This document shows positions 13,901 through 26,652 of a stretch of 64,000 nucleotides of DNA, in pieces. The notes below the pieces were generated by a model. The model was not told the DNA's origin. It saw only the letters and a program-made list of their open reading frames with translations, and ran no database searches. How positions within the stretch are numbered: the first letter of the stretch is position 1; every line of letters starts with the position of its first letter. The stretch covers positions 2,363,773 to 2,427,772 of the forward strand of contig CAJSYZ010000007.1 of NCBI GenBank assembly GCA_910574455.1. The letters run 5' to 3'. Source of the DNA: Trichaptum fuscoviolaceum (taxonomy: Eukaryota; Basidiomycota; Agaricomycetes; Hymenochaetales; Trichaptaceae). The translations under genes and the position numbers were made by a program.

Positions 13901-16900
13901 TTGCAGGAGATCATCAACATCGCCTTGAGCTGCTCTGACATACTTACGCCAAACCTTGGTCGTCTCACGGCTTACCAATGTTTACAGTGGAAGTTTGAAT
14001 CTAATGAAGGTAACACCTCTTACTTTGTAGATAAAATTCATGCTCTAACCCAACTGCAGATAAAATTTCCGCGATTGCACAAGTGTTCTTGGAATGGATG
14101 AGGTCTTTGTGGAATGAGAGTCTTGAACTTAATGTAGGTTGATCATGATTTAAACTCTTTGTGACGTACTCAATGAATTTATACTAGATACTCGGCCCGT
14201 CTTTCTTATTGATGCCCGTTTCACTACAATCATCTTTAAATACCAGGTAGTCTGGGTCATATAACTCTTTGCCCTTTGCTGACTCTTCCTCTTTCAGTCT
14301 GGTAGTTACCAACGATGGAACGCTACTGCATATGGACTTCATTATAGACTTCTTGGACAAGGAGATAAAGCGGAATTTTTTGGAGTGTTTGCGACCAGCG
14401 GACAGATTAAGAGCAATTGCATTGTTGACGATGAACGTTGTGATATTGGTATGTTTCTGTGGCTTTACATTCATTACCACCATTCACGTAATACATTCAG
14501 GTTTGTTGCTCCTTCCCCTCCTCATTCGATGAGGAAGGCCGAAGTATCATGTTGGGACTGCATGAATCAAGGAACACGCTTAAGGAACGTTTGAAACTAT
14601 TGAAGAGGCTGTCGGAGCATACGTCGTCCATAAATGGTGCGAAATCACTGAAGGCTCTTGTGGACCAAATGTCATCGGTGATCCTCCAAGAGGATGTGAC
14701 TGCCCAGACCCTCCAATCTCTAGGTTCTGCATGGGTCACCCTATCGCGAATGATCATGTCGCTGTACGTTCCAAATCTTGATTTGGATCCTCGTCGAATC
14801 CTTGATTGTAGCAATGAGTTTGCAAACGGCCAAAGGACTTGGCTTCAACATCAGGTCGACCTACATTCTTCCTTGGAATACCTACGATCCGGCGAAGACA
14901 CCAATATACTCATTCGTGTACTAAGAGATCGTCTGGATGAAATACGGGGCGCGGACGATAGGCAAAAGCCACGGGAGTACTCAGAACGTAACCGGGAGAC
15001 CTTCCTACTCCAATCATTCTGGAGAGACATACGCAATTTTGCCTCGGATATTGTGGACTCTGATCGGATTCAAAGTTTTTTTGCGAGTTTGACAAGCGGA
15101 AGCAGTGACTGCTTCCTCCTTGAACAATTACTTCAGGATTCCATCACCAACTTCTTACGAAGGATGAAGTCAGGTTATGCGCTTTGCCAAGACTTGATGC
15201 CGGCTATCGAGTTGTCCTTGTTGTCCTTGCGATTTGGGCTTGGGATCGCTGTTCATTCCGCACACTTCCATTCTGTCTTACCAACAAAGCATATCATTGA
15301 AGATGTCATCGATTTCGATGTTTCCCGTGCATGCAAATCTTTGCGTGTTGTTGATGCTTCTGATCTTGTTGGAGGCAGCTTCAGCCTAAGCGACTCGTTG
15401 TCGTTAAAACTGCTCGGACTTTTACGCGAGCGGACTCGAGGCCTTCCCCTTGCAATCAAAGAAGTCAATAGGATTTATGATAAATTCATGATCTTATGGG
15501 ATAAAGACAAAACAGATGAGGCTGAAAGAATTCGGCAATCGGAGTCGCTGTATAGGAATAGGAACGATGATATCGCGGATACGGGCTCAGTCAAGGAAGA
15601 GGAAGAAATACAGCTACTTTTCCCGGTATATAGAGAGGAGGAGACCATCGACCACGAGAAGCCAAATTCAAACAGCTCGCGTCGGATACAGCAGAGGCAT
15701 GCCGAACAGCTTCTTCAAATTCATGCAAGTGTGTTTCTTTCGTCCACCTCCGGTGACGAACGCATGTCGTGGCACTTATCACAACATCGCTTGGCGTCCG
15801 CTTTTGTCAACGACCGGTCCATGTCCTGTCGGCTCGACAATAAGAGTCTCGCGTTTCGAATCCGTTTACTCCGCAATTCTAAGCGCCATGTTCAAGAAGC
15901 TAGCAGCGGGAGATACAGCTTTTACCGCGACGCAAACCTTCCAGAAGCTCGGAAGGCATACAGCGCTGTCCTTGCACTGCGTACCAATTTGTCCAATCTG
16001 ATTAAAGAATGGCCGGAGCAAATGGTTCTACAACATCTGCGCGATCGCTGCGATAAGGTGTTATCTCTTCGCTCAAACAGCCCATTGGCAATGATTCTTG
16101 GAGCGCTGGAACGTCTGCTTCTACATACGGAGGATTGGGAACTGTATGCGAACAGAGACAATACTCTCCAAACTCATCGACAACGTATTGGGGACCTGAT
16201 TTTAGAATGGAGGAATTTAGAGCTTGCGAGTTGGAAAAATCTCTTAGACGCTGAAAGCTTCGCCTTCTGCTCTGACCTATCGCAGTGGTGGTTCCGTCTA
16301 TACGACATCGTTGTACGAGGAACTCTTGCTCTGGACGTAACAGGCGAGAGTGATGTGGCCAATTATCTCAGTTCTCTTACACTTCTCGTTGAGGAGTTTC
16401 TGAGCTCTGCGCCAATGGGCCAATACAAGGAAAGACTTGCTCTAGTAAAATCCTTTACTGATTACGCCCACGAGTTATCAAACTCTCTGCTTGACTCTAC
16501 CATTTCTGGTATTCCTATTCTGCAACGCGTCCGGTCTATTGTGACATCCGTGTGTCATTACTATCAACAATTCTCGCCAGACATTGATGCGTCATTCGCA
16601 GAGCAAAGAAAGGGCATTGAGAAGGACATACGCAACTTAATGCAAGTCACAAACTGGCGAGATGCTAATGTTCACGCACTCCAAGAGAATGCGCAGCGAA
16701 TGCACAAGCAGCTATATCGCCGAGTCCGTAAATTCCGCGAGATTTTACGACAGCCCATATCCAATCATCTTCAATCATTCGCTGGAATCAATCTGGACGA
16801 TTCATATACACCAACATCCTACGAGCGATCTTTACCGACTCACGAAGGAATCGCTGTACTGGACGTACCATCAGATCTATCCGGGAAGTTGAGGAAGTTC

Positions 16901-19900
16901 CATACGATTCTTATGCAAGATCACGCCTCTCTGCAAGCGTCGACTTTGTCTATGGATCAACTTTCGAGAAGCATTATATCTGTCACAGAGCAGTTTTCGA
17001 AATCTTTGCATCCTGCGAATCTTGGCGCTGAGCAACAGAAGAAGTGGTATGCATCTCTGACGGCGCAGAAAAGGCGAACATGGAACGACATGTTGAAGGA
17101 ATTCAAGACGATAGGCCTGACACCTCATCTGAAGCCAGACGTGTTTGAGCAACATCAAAATCGCGCCCACTTAATGGAACAACCCGTTTTGTCTCCCCCG
17201 CAACACCCTTCACTTCAAGAGTCGGCGCGTAAAATTGATTCGTACTTATATCGGTCTATTGGTGTATTGACAATTCTATTGCAATCATCTGCCAACCATC
17301 ACTCTGACATATCAACGCGTGATCTTCAACGTGGGATCTTCTCGTTCCAGCACGGTTTCTCCATTGCTATGAATGCCCGATCAATGTAAGTCCTTGTACT
17401 TTTTAGTCAACATAATGACTCTGAATCTTGATATCTAGACTTGCTGAATGTTTGTCCGAATCTGCGACACTTCATTCATTCACAGACAGGCTGAGCAAGC
17501 TCATGCCAACCAATAGAGTTGTCGATACCTCTTTCTATACTGCGCTAAAGAAAGCGTCGTCTGTGTCTTGTAGTACCGTGGATGATCTGGAAGAAATCAT
17601 CACGCTAACGGACGATATGATGGCTCTTCAGAATACTACGAGCACAATGGACGAGAAGGTCCTCGATGACCTGCGCACATGGAAAGACCGCTCGGATGTA
17701 GTGAGCCAATCATTCCGTAAACTCCTGAACGATGTCGAATCGACTTCTCCAGCAATGATGTTCCAAGGTATTCAATAGTTCAATTTGAATGTGACCATAC
17801 TAATGCCGCTAATTTTCAGACGAAGTTACGGCTCTTTCCGTTCTTTTACCTCATTTCGACGATACGAAAGCTTTCTTGGGTGACCTAGCACAACGCGCGC
17901 CCCTAATTGCACAGTTTTGTGAAGCAGCGCGCAGTTCTATCCCCTCCTGCATGTTGGAGATGGTCTCTTCCCCGACTAACGAGGAAGTATACGATTCTGA
18001 GCACATACTAGGTCTACTGTTGGTGTTTGCCCAAGAGCTGGCAATCATCAAATCAGATATAGCTGCGGAAGGTGAATTCGACGAAGCCAACCATGTGAGA
18101 CGTCAGGCATCCGTTCTGTCCAGACTCACAAAGTCACTCAAAAACGGTCGACTCATCAAATGTATGAGCGCATTGACCCAGAGTCTATGTGGTTGCGACA
18201 GTCCAACTGCCATTGTCTCGCGTTTCTTACCGTTCTTACAACGCTATGTCATCTTCTTCGATGACTTCATTATTGCAATTGCAACATGGACAAAGTCATT
18301 ACTGAAGCTCATCTACGTTTCTGGTACTGTACTTCGGAGAATAGCTTCAGAGGGCTTCTGTAAGCCGCCAGACCAAGAGGAGGACAATGGGAAAGGTGAA
18401 GGTCAGCTCGAGGCCTCCGATGGTGTCGGTCTAGGGGAAGGATCCGGAAAGGACGACGTCAGTAAGGAAATGGAGGACGAGAGCCAATACGAGGGCATGC
18501 AGGACCAGAAGACAGACGATGAGCCACAGCAGATCGAAGGTGAACAGAAAAATGATCTAGATGTGGAGTTCGATCTCGATGGTGCTTTGGAGGATGGGCC
18601 TGATGATGCTGGGGATGACGAGGAAGATGAAGAATCCCTCGAAGATCTTGACGAGGAGTTTGGTTTGGATGTCGACGAGCCTGAGGAATCTAATCCTGTC
18701 AACGAGGACTTCTGGAACGAGGAACAAAAGGACGGGGAGGCAGACAACTCGAATCAGCAAGCCAAGCCGACAAGCGATGACACGGAGGTCGTAGCAAAGG
18801 ACGAGCAACAAGTCGAAGGGCAAGACCACGGAGAAGAAGCCAAAGACCGCGATTCTGCCCAGGAAGATACCAACAAAGGAAATGTCGAGGAACCTCCCAA
18901 AGAGTCTGAAGCGGAGCAAGAGACTGAAATTGCGCATGAATCTGAAACAGAAGGCGACAAAGCTGAGCAGAGTGGCGCTGACGACGTTGTTAACGATGCA
19001 GAAGATTTCGAAGATCTGGACAATATGGAGGATGGCGCAGATGAAGGTATAGAGGGTGGCCTGGATAAAGATGCTGCAGAGGGGGCAAAAGAAGAAGAGG
19101 GTGTCGAAGACGACGTTGACATGAAGGACTCTGAGGAAGTGGACCAAAACCTTGACGAGACAGCAGAAGACGAGACCAACGGAGAACAAGACGCATCTAC
19201 TGCTCATGCTGACATCCAACCTGGCACGTTTGATTCAACCGACGCCGGATTAGACTCGACCTCTATCGGGCCCTCCACTATGGACATCGAGAGTACTGCG
19301 CTGGAGGAGCCCAATCACGACGCGCAAGAGACCGCCGAAGCTAGAGCGAGTGGGGCACAGCTTGAACGGTGAGTGTTAAATAAGAGTGCCCTTTTTATAG
19401 ACACTAACTCGTTTTCACAAGACCTAACAAGGTTGAGTCACAGGTAGATCAATCTAGAGCGAACGAGCCTGCTTCGGAGGCGGGTGCAAGTATGCGTTCA
19501 GCGCTTGGTTCCGAAAAGCCCATCCCTAATCCCTACCGGTCACCTGGAGACGCGTTAAAAGAGGTTCGCCGCCGAATCAACGAGATCCTGTCGCCTTCTC
19601 AAGCTGAGCCAATGCAACCCATGGACGTGGCGGCAGAAGCTCAAGATGTCGAGTACGCTCCGCAAGACGATACGGATGTCGATATGCAAGCTTTGGGACC
19701 TGCAGCCGAAAACGAACATGTGAACTTGAAGGACCTCAACGTCGTTGATGAGGAGTCTCACGATGATACGTCCATGGTCTCTCCGGAGATCGAATCTGTG
19801 GAGCGGGCTTCTGAAGCCACGGCTAATAAGCAAAACAAAAGCGAGGTTGATGACAAGCGACAAGAGACGGCGGACAGGACAAGAGACGTGGTTTCGAAGC

Positions 19901-20937
19901 CACATGATAACGCGAAAATGCAGGAGGATATGAAGCCTGCAGAGCTAATAGTTCCTCAGGACGAGGAAGAACAGCAGCAACTTCAGAAGCACGCCGAGGA
20001 CGTTCTCTCAAATTGGCGTCGCCAGGGTCAACCGGTCGAAGAAGCACAATATGTCTGGCAGCTATACGAATCTCTCACTCAATCGCTCTCCTTCACTCTC
20101 TGCGAGCAGCTGCGCCTTATCCTTGAGCCCACACGCGCCACGCGACTTATGGGTGACTTCCGCACTGGCAAGAGACTCAACATGAAGAAGATCATCCCGT
20201 ACATCGCGAGTAATTACACCAAGGACAAGATTTGGCTCCGACGGGTGAAGCCGAGTCAGAGGGAATACCAGGTCTTGATTGCGCTCGACGACTCTCGTTC
20301 CATGTCAGAGTCTCACTCGATCCACCTGGCGTTCCAGACGCTCGCTCTTGTCACGAAGGCTCTCACGCGGCTGGAGGCCGGCGACGTCGCTATCGCAAGC
20401 TTCGGCGAGTCAATGAAGACGCTGCATAGCTTTGACGATGGTCCCTTCACAGATCACGCCGGAACACAGGTCGTGGAGGCATTCAAGTTTCAGCAGACCG
20501 CGACTGACGTCCGGGCGTTGTTGGAGTCCAGCGTGGAACTGCTGATGAAAGCCCGTGAGCGGCGCGTGTCTTCGTCTTCGTCTGATCTCTGGCAGCTCGA
20601 GATCATCATCTCTGACGGCATATGCCACGACCACGAAGAGCTTCGCTCGCTCCTGCGAAGGGCTGAAGAGCAGCACATCCTAATCGTCTTCGTTGTCATC
20701 GATGCGCCAAAGAGCAATGCTGACAAAGGTTTAGGTCCTCGGCTGACGCAAGACTCAATATTCGACATGAAGCAGGCGACTTACCGGACTGTAAATGGCA
20801 AAATGGAGCTACATATGCAGCAGTACTTGGACACCTTCCCCTTCGAATACTTCGTCATCCTCAAGGATGTAGAGACCTTACCAGACGTTTTATCAGACAC
20901 CCTCAGGCAATTCTTCGAGCGCCTGTCCGTAGAGTAA
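4991..20937 (+). CDS. MDN1: Midasin, AAA+ ribosome-maturation ATPase (Mdn1/Rea1)
   Basis: Giant dynein-like AAA+ machine that strips assembly factors (Rsa4 and Ytm1 in yeast) from pre-60S particles in nucleolus and nucleoplasm. Nineteen exons join in phase: 4991-5304, 5361-5852, 5910-7466, 7527-7742, 7797-10206, 10262-10324, 10381-12777, 12833-13126, 13187-13520, 13568-13674, 13734-13844, 13907-14009, 14060-14133, 14188-14246, 14298-14448, 14501-17385, 17439-17767, 17820-19368 and 19422-20937. Total 4,986 codons, the normal size for the family. Six AAA modules are visible. The first P-loop is degenerate (SAPSSGKATL, near 6062); the others read GETGTGKTS (7129), GPTSSGKTS (8578), GETGSGKTS (9439), GSPGVGKTS (10708) and GQEKSGKTS (11632), with DE-type Walker B motifs such as LLDEINLA. 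The long helical linker follows, then an Asp/Glu-rich tract (about 18370-19320) and the C-terminal MIDAS domain with DDSRSMSES (near 20287). ATG 4991 is the first in-frame ATG. The least certain splices are at 5910 and 14188. Confidence 0.97.
18370..19320 (+). other. MDN1: Asp/Glu-rich low-complexity tract of midasin
   Basis: About 315 codons dominated by Asp and Glu, with Gln and Ser, lying between the helical linker and the MIDAS domain. This is the flexible acidic region known in all midasins. It also explains the long Ser- or Leu-rich open frames on the opposite strand, which are shadows. Confidence 0.85.
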
Positions 20938-21003
20938 AGTAGAGTAGTATACTGTGATTTCATAGTACACCTGTATGGTTATTTGTATATCACCAGAGCA
21001 TAA

Positions 21004-22255
21004 TCAATCTGCATCTTCCATTGCTTCCTGGATTTTGTCCCGCCATGCGTCAGCAAAGTTATCAATCGATTGCCCCGTACTCAGGCTAAGTAGCTCGAAG
21101 GGAACCATGTTGTGGACATTCGCGGGCGCGTTCCGAGTCACAGCAGGATGCGAACGTGAGTCAATGACTCTTAAGACGGGTTTTTGAAGTTGTTTGCGGT
21201 GAACATCGGATAGTTCTTCATAAGTGAATAATAGCGAATCCGTACGAGGGGCAAACGGATTGAAGTCGATTATGTGTGCGGATCGTAGGTCCCTCGTCAG
21301 GACTATGTCAAAGGTGTCTGGAAAGATACCATTGGGCGGAAATTCGAACGGAAAAGGCTCTCGACTCACAATCAGTAGTATGCCAGTTGCACTTTACTTC
21401 TTTCTCCCAAAACTCGGCAATCGAACTGGAGATCAAGCTCTGGGTTTCTTCGTCATTAAGATACTCATAGAAGTTCGTATCCCTTTGCGTGATGCCTAAT
21501 GATAGATTGTCAAACTATGCTATTGAAGAGCGACCGACGTCAGGCGCACCTAAGAGCGTGCCATCGCGGACAAAACACCGGAATTCTCTTCCCGGGTCGA
21601 CATGATACCACTTCCGTAGAACAAGCTCCAGCTCATACGCATCCGATCCGGGCGCGCATCCTTCGAAGACGTTGTCGGGGGATACATCATGCGACGCGAA
21701 GTCGGACGATTTTAGCAGGATGTAGACGTCCATCGGGGACATGCACTTCATCGGAGACGACGACGGGAGCAACCACGAAGCATCCTATGCGAAAAGATTT
21801 TTTTAGCAACTGCAAGCGCACACAGCAGAGATGTCGGTATGCGTACTTTGGGAGAAGTGAAGTTAAGCTTCGGGAAGACAGCCCCGTATTCCTCTACGGA
21901 TTGTCTAATCTGCGCGTCGAGGTCCGGGAACGAAAACCGTTCTTGAGGTTCGTCTGCTTCGTCCTCCTCGTCGCTATCTTCCGTCGGGGATTCGTTGGCT
22001 TCTGATCTGTACACGTAGCATTCCCGTCAGTCCCTCTGTTAACTATCTGCATAATGACATGCAAACACACACGTTCTCCGATCCGTCAGGTATATGCACT
22101 CCGTCCGAAAGCAGATATCTCTTGAAGTCCTCGCTCAGAGGTCTTATGATGGTCGACTTAAATGTGAGGTGCTTGAACCTAGGATACCACGCCGAGAACT
22201 GAAAGTGCAAGACATCTGCTCTACTGAGTGTTGGGAAGACATCCGTTGTGGGCAT
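21004..22255 (-). CDS. CDC123: Cell division cycle protein 123, eIF2 assembly factor
   Basis: ATP-grasp-like chaperone that promotes assembly of translation initiation factor eIF2 by binding its gamma subunit. Five exons (22255-22071, 22006-21847, 21784-21550, 21495-21370, 21317-21004) join in phase to 339 residues, the usual family size. Family motifs: FQFSAWYPRF with LLSDGVHIP near the N-terminus, an acidic stretch SPTEDSDEEDEADEP, FPKLNFTSPK-DASWLLPSSS, then LELVLRKWYHVDPGREFRCF, GITQRDTNFYEYL, and DIVLTRDLRSAHIIDFNPFA. The last two blocks carry the conserved nucleotide- and Mg-binding residues of the D123 family. ATG 22255 is chosen; upstream in-frame codons lack ATG. It is convergent with midasin, with 66 bp between stop codons. 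Confidence 0.95.
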
Positions 22256-22731
22256 GGTGGAAGGCAAGACTCAGCGAGCCATTCAAATTTTGATTGGGTG
22301 ACGATGACTCATTCCCAGGCTTTCTCAATTTAGGTTTCACGCTCACTGGCACTGGCAGTCATTCTTAGTTAGAGTAGTTTGCTTCACACTTTCTTTGAGA
22401 TAACGAGACAAAGATGACAAGAGTAAGCCTAGCGCTTAAACAAGACGAGAGGGGGAGGGAAAGGAAGATGAGATGCAAAATCCATCCTAAAGTCTAACAA
22501 ACAAGGGGTACATCACAAGCGAAATAGTACACAGACAATAAGTCATATAGCGGATGGTAACGACCTTAGAGCAAGTAAGGAACAACAGGAACAGAAGTCA
22601 ATGTCCGTCAGTACATACAGTGCCGATGAAGTGCACGAAAGCCATGAAAGATATACAAAACATACGGAGTCCTACCTCCTTGTAGGAGTCATTTGAACTC
22701 AGTCAAGACTCTCCAGGGTATGGCACTTCGA
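22256..22731. other. CDC123 promoter / transcription-factor 3' flank
   Basis: About 475 bp between two genes on the same strand. No coding signal or repeat was recognised. Confidence 0.4.
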
Positions 22732-25700
22732 CTATGAGTAGAAGGCGTGGTTCACTGCAGTTCCGTTTTGTCCAAAAGCCGAGGAATCAACCGACATAGG
22801 CTGTGGTGTCGAGTTCGGGTGCGGCGGCATCACCACCGACGCCATATGATTGATATCCGACTCGCCTTTGACAGCCGACGCGTAGGTCCGCTCCATCTCA
22901 ATCGCCTCCTCGCCAGCCTCATCGTACGCGTAGCTATACTGCTTCAAGCCCGCTATGCAGTTCGTCACCTCCGGGCGTCCGAGTCGGGCGAGGAGCGTCC
23001 CGGACGTGAGACAGCTGAAGGACATCACCGCCGGATCGAGTTTCTATTCGGGCATAAGACAAAGAAGAGCAATTAGCATTAACATCGGCGTTTTGTCGGC
23101 ACCGAAAATGCGCGCGAAGTCCACGTACCAGGTAGCCGTTCGAAGTGAGAACACCAGTCTATAAGCACACAAGTCAGCGTTTGTTTTTCGGGACCGAACA
23201 GCCAACAATAGTATGCTTAACGTACCAAGCCGGCAATTCGCAGCGCACCGTGGAGAGCTTCGTCGAGCAGCTTCTGCTTCACGCTTTCCATGGTCGGATT
23301 AGTAGGTATGGCCTGCATTGGGTTCATACGCAGATTCTCGTTGTGTTCCTTGATGCCGAAGTCATCCACTGCGTTAAACACTATTACCCACATAACATGG
23401 TATGTAGCATCACTTGCGCCTGCAGAAAATGAGATTAGGATATCCTTAACTTACTGTAGCCATGCAAGCAAAACTTACAAGCGGAGACCGCAGAGACAAA
23501 ATCCCATTCCGATTCAAAGTCACTGGGAACACCGACTCTAGGGAGATGCTCGTCTCTCCAATCGTTCAGATTCTGCATGATGCTGCACAGTACATCGAAA
23601 GGAATTCCATCGGACTCGGTTGTCGGCCGCCATAGTTGCTTCGACATTTGCCTCGCAATCCTTGCAAGAGCATGGGCTGCTCGATAGTATCCCTACAATT
23701 TCAATGTCATGACGCATTACAACAACCCCAATAGATATCATACTCACGAGAAACTAGCCGAATCCGGTGATAGTTTAGTATTGGCACCAGCAGAATAGAA
23801 GATACATATATTATTTTTGTAAACGTACCTCGTACTGCTCTCTTGGAGACAACGAGACACCCGTTACGTCGTGCATCTCGGTCGGTATAGGGTCAACCGT
23901 GTAAAAGTCAATGTCGTAGTCATCGTCATCCCTTCGCGTTGTTAGAACAAAGCCACTCAGGAGTTACTCTCGCATTCACAGACTCACAACAATGGTTTCC
24001 GGCGGTAATACGCAGAGTGATAAGCGTCGGCAAGGCAGGCCATCCACCACGCAAAGATCATGGTACCACGAGCTTCCGGATCCTTTATGTTAGACATTAC
24101 GGATTTGTGGTTAATCTAAAACAAGGGTGTGAGCAATATGACTGCAAGCCAATGAGGGAATGGTGCCACCTGCAGGTCGAGAAGATGTCGGATAGCACAA
24201 GTAAGCCAGAAGCCATGGAAGCCTGTAGTTCCGCATTACATTTGCCCGCCAAATAAATCTGTACGATCAACAAGGCTCACCATCAGGGTCATCGGGGTTT
24301 TCTGTGATAATGACTGTTAGTCATTCTACATGGCGGGGCCGAGCGTTCAGGACTCACGGTTCTGTAGGGGCTCAATCAGTAGGGCAATGACCACATGGTC
24401 GACACTGCTGATGCGATGAACCTTCTCCGCCTCGGCGACCTCGCGCGCTCGGTTGACGAGCGTCCGTGCAAGCCGGCTTTGGCCACCAGCGCCCTCCCGG
24501 TCGGCAACGAGAAGCGGGTGTTCGGAGAACTTGGCGCCCCAGGCGATCACGGTTGCAAGCAGCGCTGGATGCAGCGGCTGGTCAGGCACTACATGCGGAG
24601 AGGAGGTCTGGGTGTTGAGGGAGGCTTTGAGCCGTTGGCGGAATTGCGTTGGGTTGAGCAAAGGGAGACGTGTGTGGCAGATTTGAAAGAAGACCTCGAC
24701 AAGGTCAAGCGCAAACCTATGCCGGAAGCCACAGATATGGTCAGTTCCACCTCGGACGGATGAGCGCCGACAGAACCGCAGAAGACTACGCACTCAATAC
24801 GAAATGCCTCGTTCTCAAGACGCTTACTGACTTCTCCCCATTCGTTGTATGACGGAGTTCGACCGCGCGAGGATGCTGTGTACGACGCTGGGTCCCTAAT
24901 GAAATGGAAAATCAGAAGAACGACATCAAATACTGGCGGCCGGGAGCCGAGGCAGCATTGGAGGCTTACGTGGGACCCTCCGGTGAGAACAAGTATGCGA
25001 GAAGCTGGATCGTCGCTGACTGAGGCGAGGATCGAGAGTTGGGGAGTTGGTACGGGAGCGAGAGCGAGTAAGTCGTCCCATACGGGTGGCTGCCCTTTGG
25101 GCTCAGAGGTGCATCACCCGGGGGTGTTGTACTACAAGTTCACGGTGTAAATATAGAACTGCGGTGATGTTCAAAGGAGAATCGTACGATTTGGAGCTTC
25201 TTGAAGCACCTGGGGAGCCGCTGCACACAATCCGATATCTATCAGTTTGAGCAGCAATATTGAATTGGGGGCTTTCATACTTGGAGGTGACCGAGCCGGT
25301 TCCTCGTGGTCTTCGACTGACGCCGGACGTTCTTTTCTTCTCAGATGTGGCTTGTTGCACAAAGTGCCTGTGTTGACGGTCAGTGCTAAGCGTCCCCAAC
25401 AGAATGCGGGCGACGAACGTGCAGGGGTAATTCTTGGTCAAGCAATGCTAGAGGCCCGTATTCAGCAAGACGCAGAGTGTATGCACCTGTTCTGAGACTT
25501 CTCACCTGGCACTGTGGAAATCAGGTGAAGATTGAGCAAGCAGAAGGGCCGCAGAACGACGGTGGACTCGCCTTATCCTGTCCGGGAACCTGCTGGCAGC
25601 GCACTTTGCGGGACCTGTGACCAAATGTGAGCTTCGGTACCGAAAGACATCCGTCCGGAGGTGATGGACAAGACGGAAACAAACCTGCAGGCGTCGCAGG

Positions 25701-25957
25701 CGATGTTCTGGCGACGAGGGGGCGGGAGTGTCTTTGCGAGCTCATGCATGTGGTTCTGCATTGAGGGTGTTGGGAGACCAGGAATGGCTGTGGCTGTCGA
25801 GAGCGAGTTAGTATATGAATTGTTTCACGCGCATCAGAGCGTAAGCAATGGTGAATAATTGGGCGAACCGAGCACGGGCCCGACGACGACGACGAGGGGG
25901 ACACTTACGCTGCGAGCTCGCTGTGGTGGACGACGAGGAGAAAGGATCGTTGGCCAT
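22732..25957 (-). CDS. Zn(II)2Cys6 fungal-specific transcription factor
   Basis: Nuclear DNA-binding regulator. It starts MANDPFSSSSTTASSQ at 25957. The binuclear zinc cluster is split over several exons: RRQNIACDACR, SRKVRCQQVPGQDK, a 6-nt exon giving CQ (25511-25506), then HCLTKNYPCT. Together these supply all six zinc cysteines with normal spacing. Next come a linker with QQATSEKKR and the fungal-specific regulatory domain: TIQLLAYLFSPEG, FALDLVEVFFQICHTRLPLL, LHPALLATVIAWGAKFSEHP, GFHGFWLTCAIRHLLDLQ, MIFAWWMACLADAYHSAYYR, and the tail ending NHAFYS. The family resembles XlnR-type regulators, but the target genes cannot be read from sequence. About a dozen introns are present; the junctions between about 25300 and 25140 and in the last third were not all fixed. 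The first zinc-cluster intron seems to have a GC donor. It is divergent from Tom22. Confidence 0.87.
25506..25511 (-). other. 6-nt micro-exon in the zinc cluster
   Basis: TGCCAG, coding Cys-Gln, is bounded by an AG acceptor (25513-25512) and a GTGAG donor (25505-25501). The flanking introns are 60 and 58 nt. Skipping it would remove the fourth zinc-ligand cysteine. Confidence 0.75.
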
Positions 25958-26143
25958 GGCTCGCTCGTGTTGCCGACGGCCTGAGTGAGTCTGTGTTTAG
26001 TGGGTGCACGCGGGTCCGCCAGCCTTTCCCTTCGGCTGCGCTAATATACTTTTTATATTTTATTATTAAAACTCTCCCACGTCACTTTATTCCTATTTTT
26101 AGCTATTCCCTCCGTTTTTTTTCTTTGCACCAATACACCCACC
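25958..26143. promoter_or_regulatory. Divergent promoter between the Zn2Cys6 regulator and Tom22
   Basis: 186 bp between start codons. An AT-rich TATA-like stretch (26043-26070) lies about 75-100 bp before the Tom22 ATG, followed by a pyrimidine-rich leader. The Tom22 ATG sits in a good Kozak-like context (CACCATGG). Confidence 0.45.
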
Positions 26144-26652
26144 ATGGTCAAGGTAGAGATTGTCGACGAGAAAGACGAGTCCAACTCAGTCTATGCCTCC
26201 TCGTCGTCGTCGCACACGGGCTCGACAGACTCGCTCGACTCGACCATCTCAGAGCCAGAGGCTGAGACCTTCTTTGACAGAGTAGCAGCCCTCGTCGACA
26301 TCATCCCACCGACAACCCGCTACTCGATAACCTCACGAGCGTCGAAAACAGCCTCGGCAATAAAGCGTGCCGGGAAGTTTACCGGAAACCTCGTGTGGAT
26401 AGTCACAACGTCTGCGCTGCTCGTCGGGCTACCGCTCGCGCTGAGCTTGGAGGACGAGGCAAAGATTGTCCAACAGGAGAAGGAGATGCTCGCTCAGCAG
26501 CAGGGTGCGCAGCAGGTACGGTGCCCTGGCCACTCAACTCCCATAGGCTGCACGCTAACTCTGCTTGACATTTCGTGCAGATGCTGGGCGGATATCCCCC
26601 CGTGTCGGGTCAAAATCAACAACAAAAGGGCGTCGTCCCGCCCGGCTTCTGA
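26144..26652 (+). CDS. TOM22: Mitochondrial import receptor subunit Tom22
   Basis: Central receptor and organiser of the TOM complex in the mitochondrial outer membrane; its cytosolic acidic domain takes preproteins from Tom20. Two exons (26144-26515, 26581-26652) give 147 residues. An acidic, Ser-rich N-terminus (VEIVDEKDESN, then EPEAETFFDRV) leads to the conserved helix-anchor block GKFTGNLVWIVTTSALLVGL with the following PLALSLEDE. The C-terminus is a short Gln-rich intermembrane-space tail (QQKEGV-like, ending VVPPGF). Size, order of segments and the TTSALLVGLP anchor motif match fungal Tom22. Confidence 0.93.

Noticed and set aside
18403..19219. Long Ser- or Leu/Phe-rich frames on the minus strand inside midasin
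   Set aside because: They are reverse shadows of the GA-rich Asp/Glu tract of midasin and have no start context or splice structure of their own.
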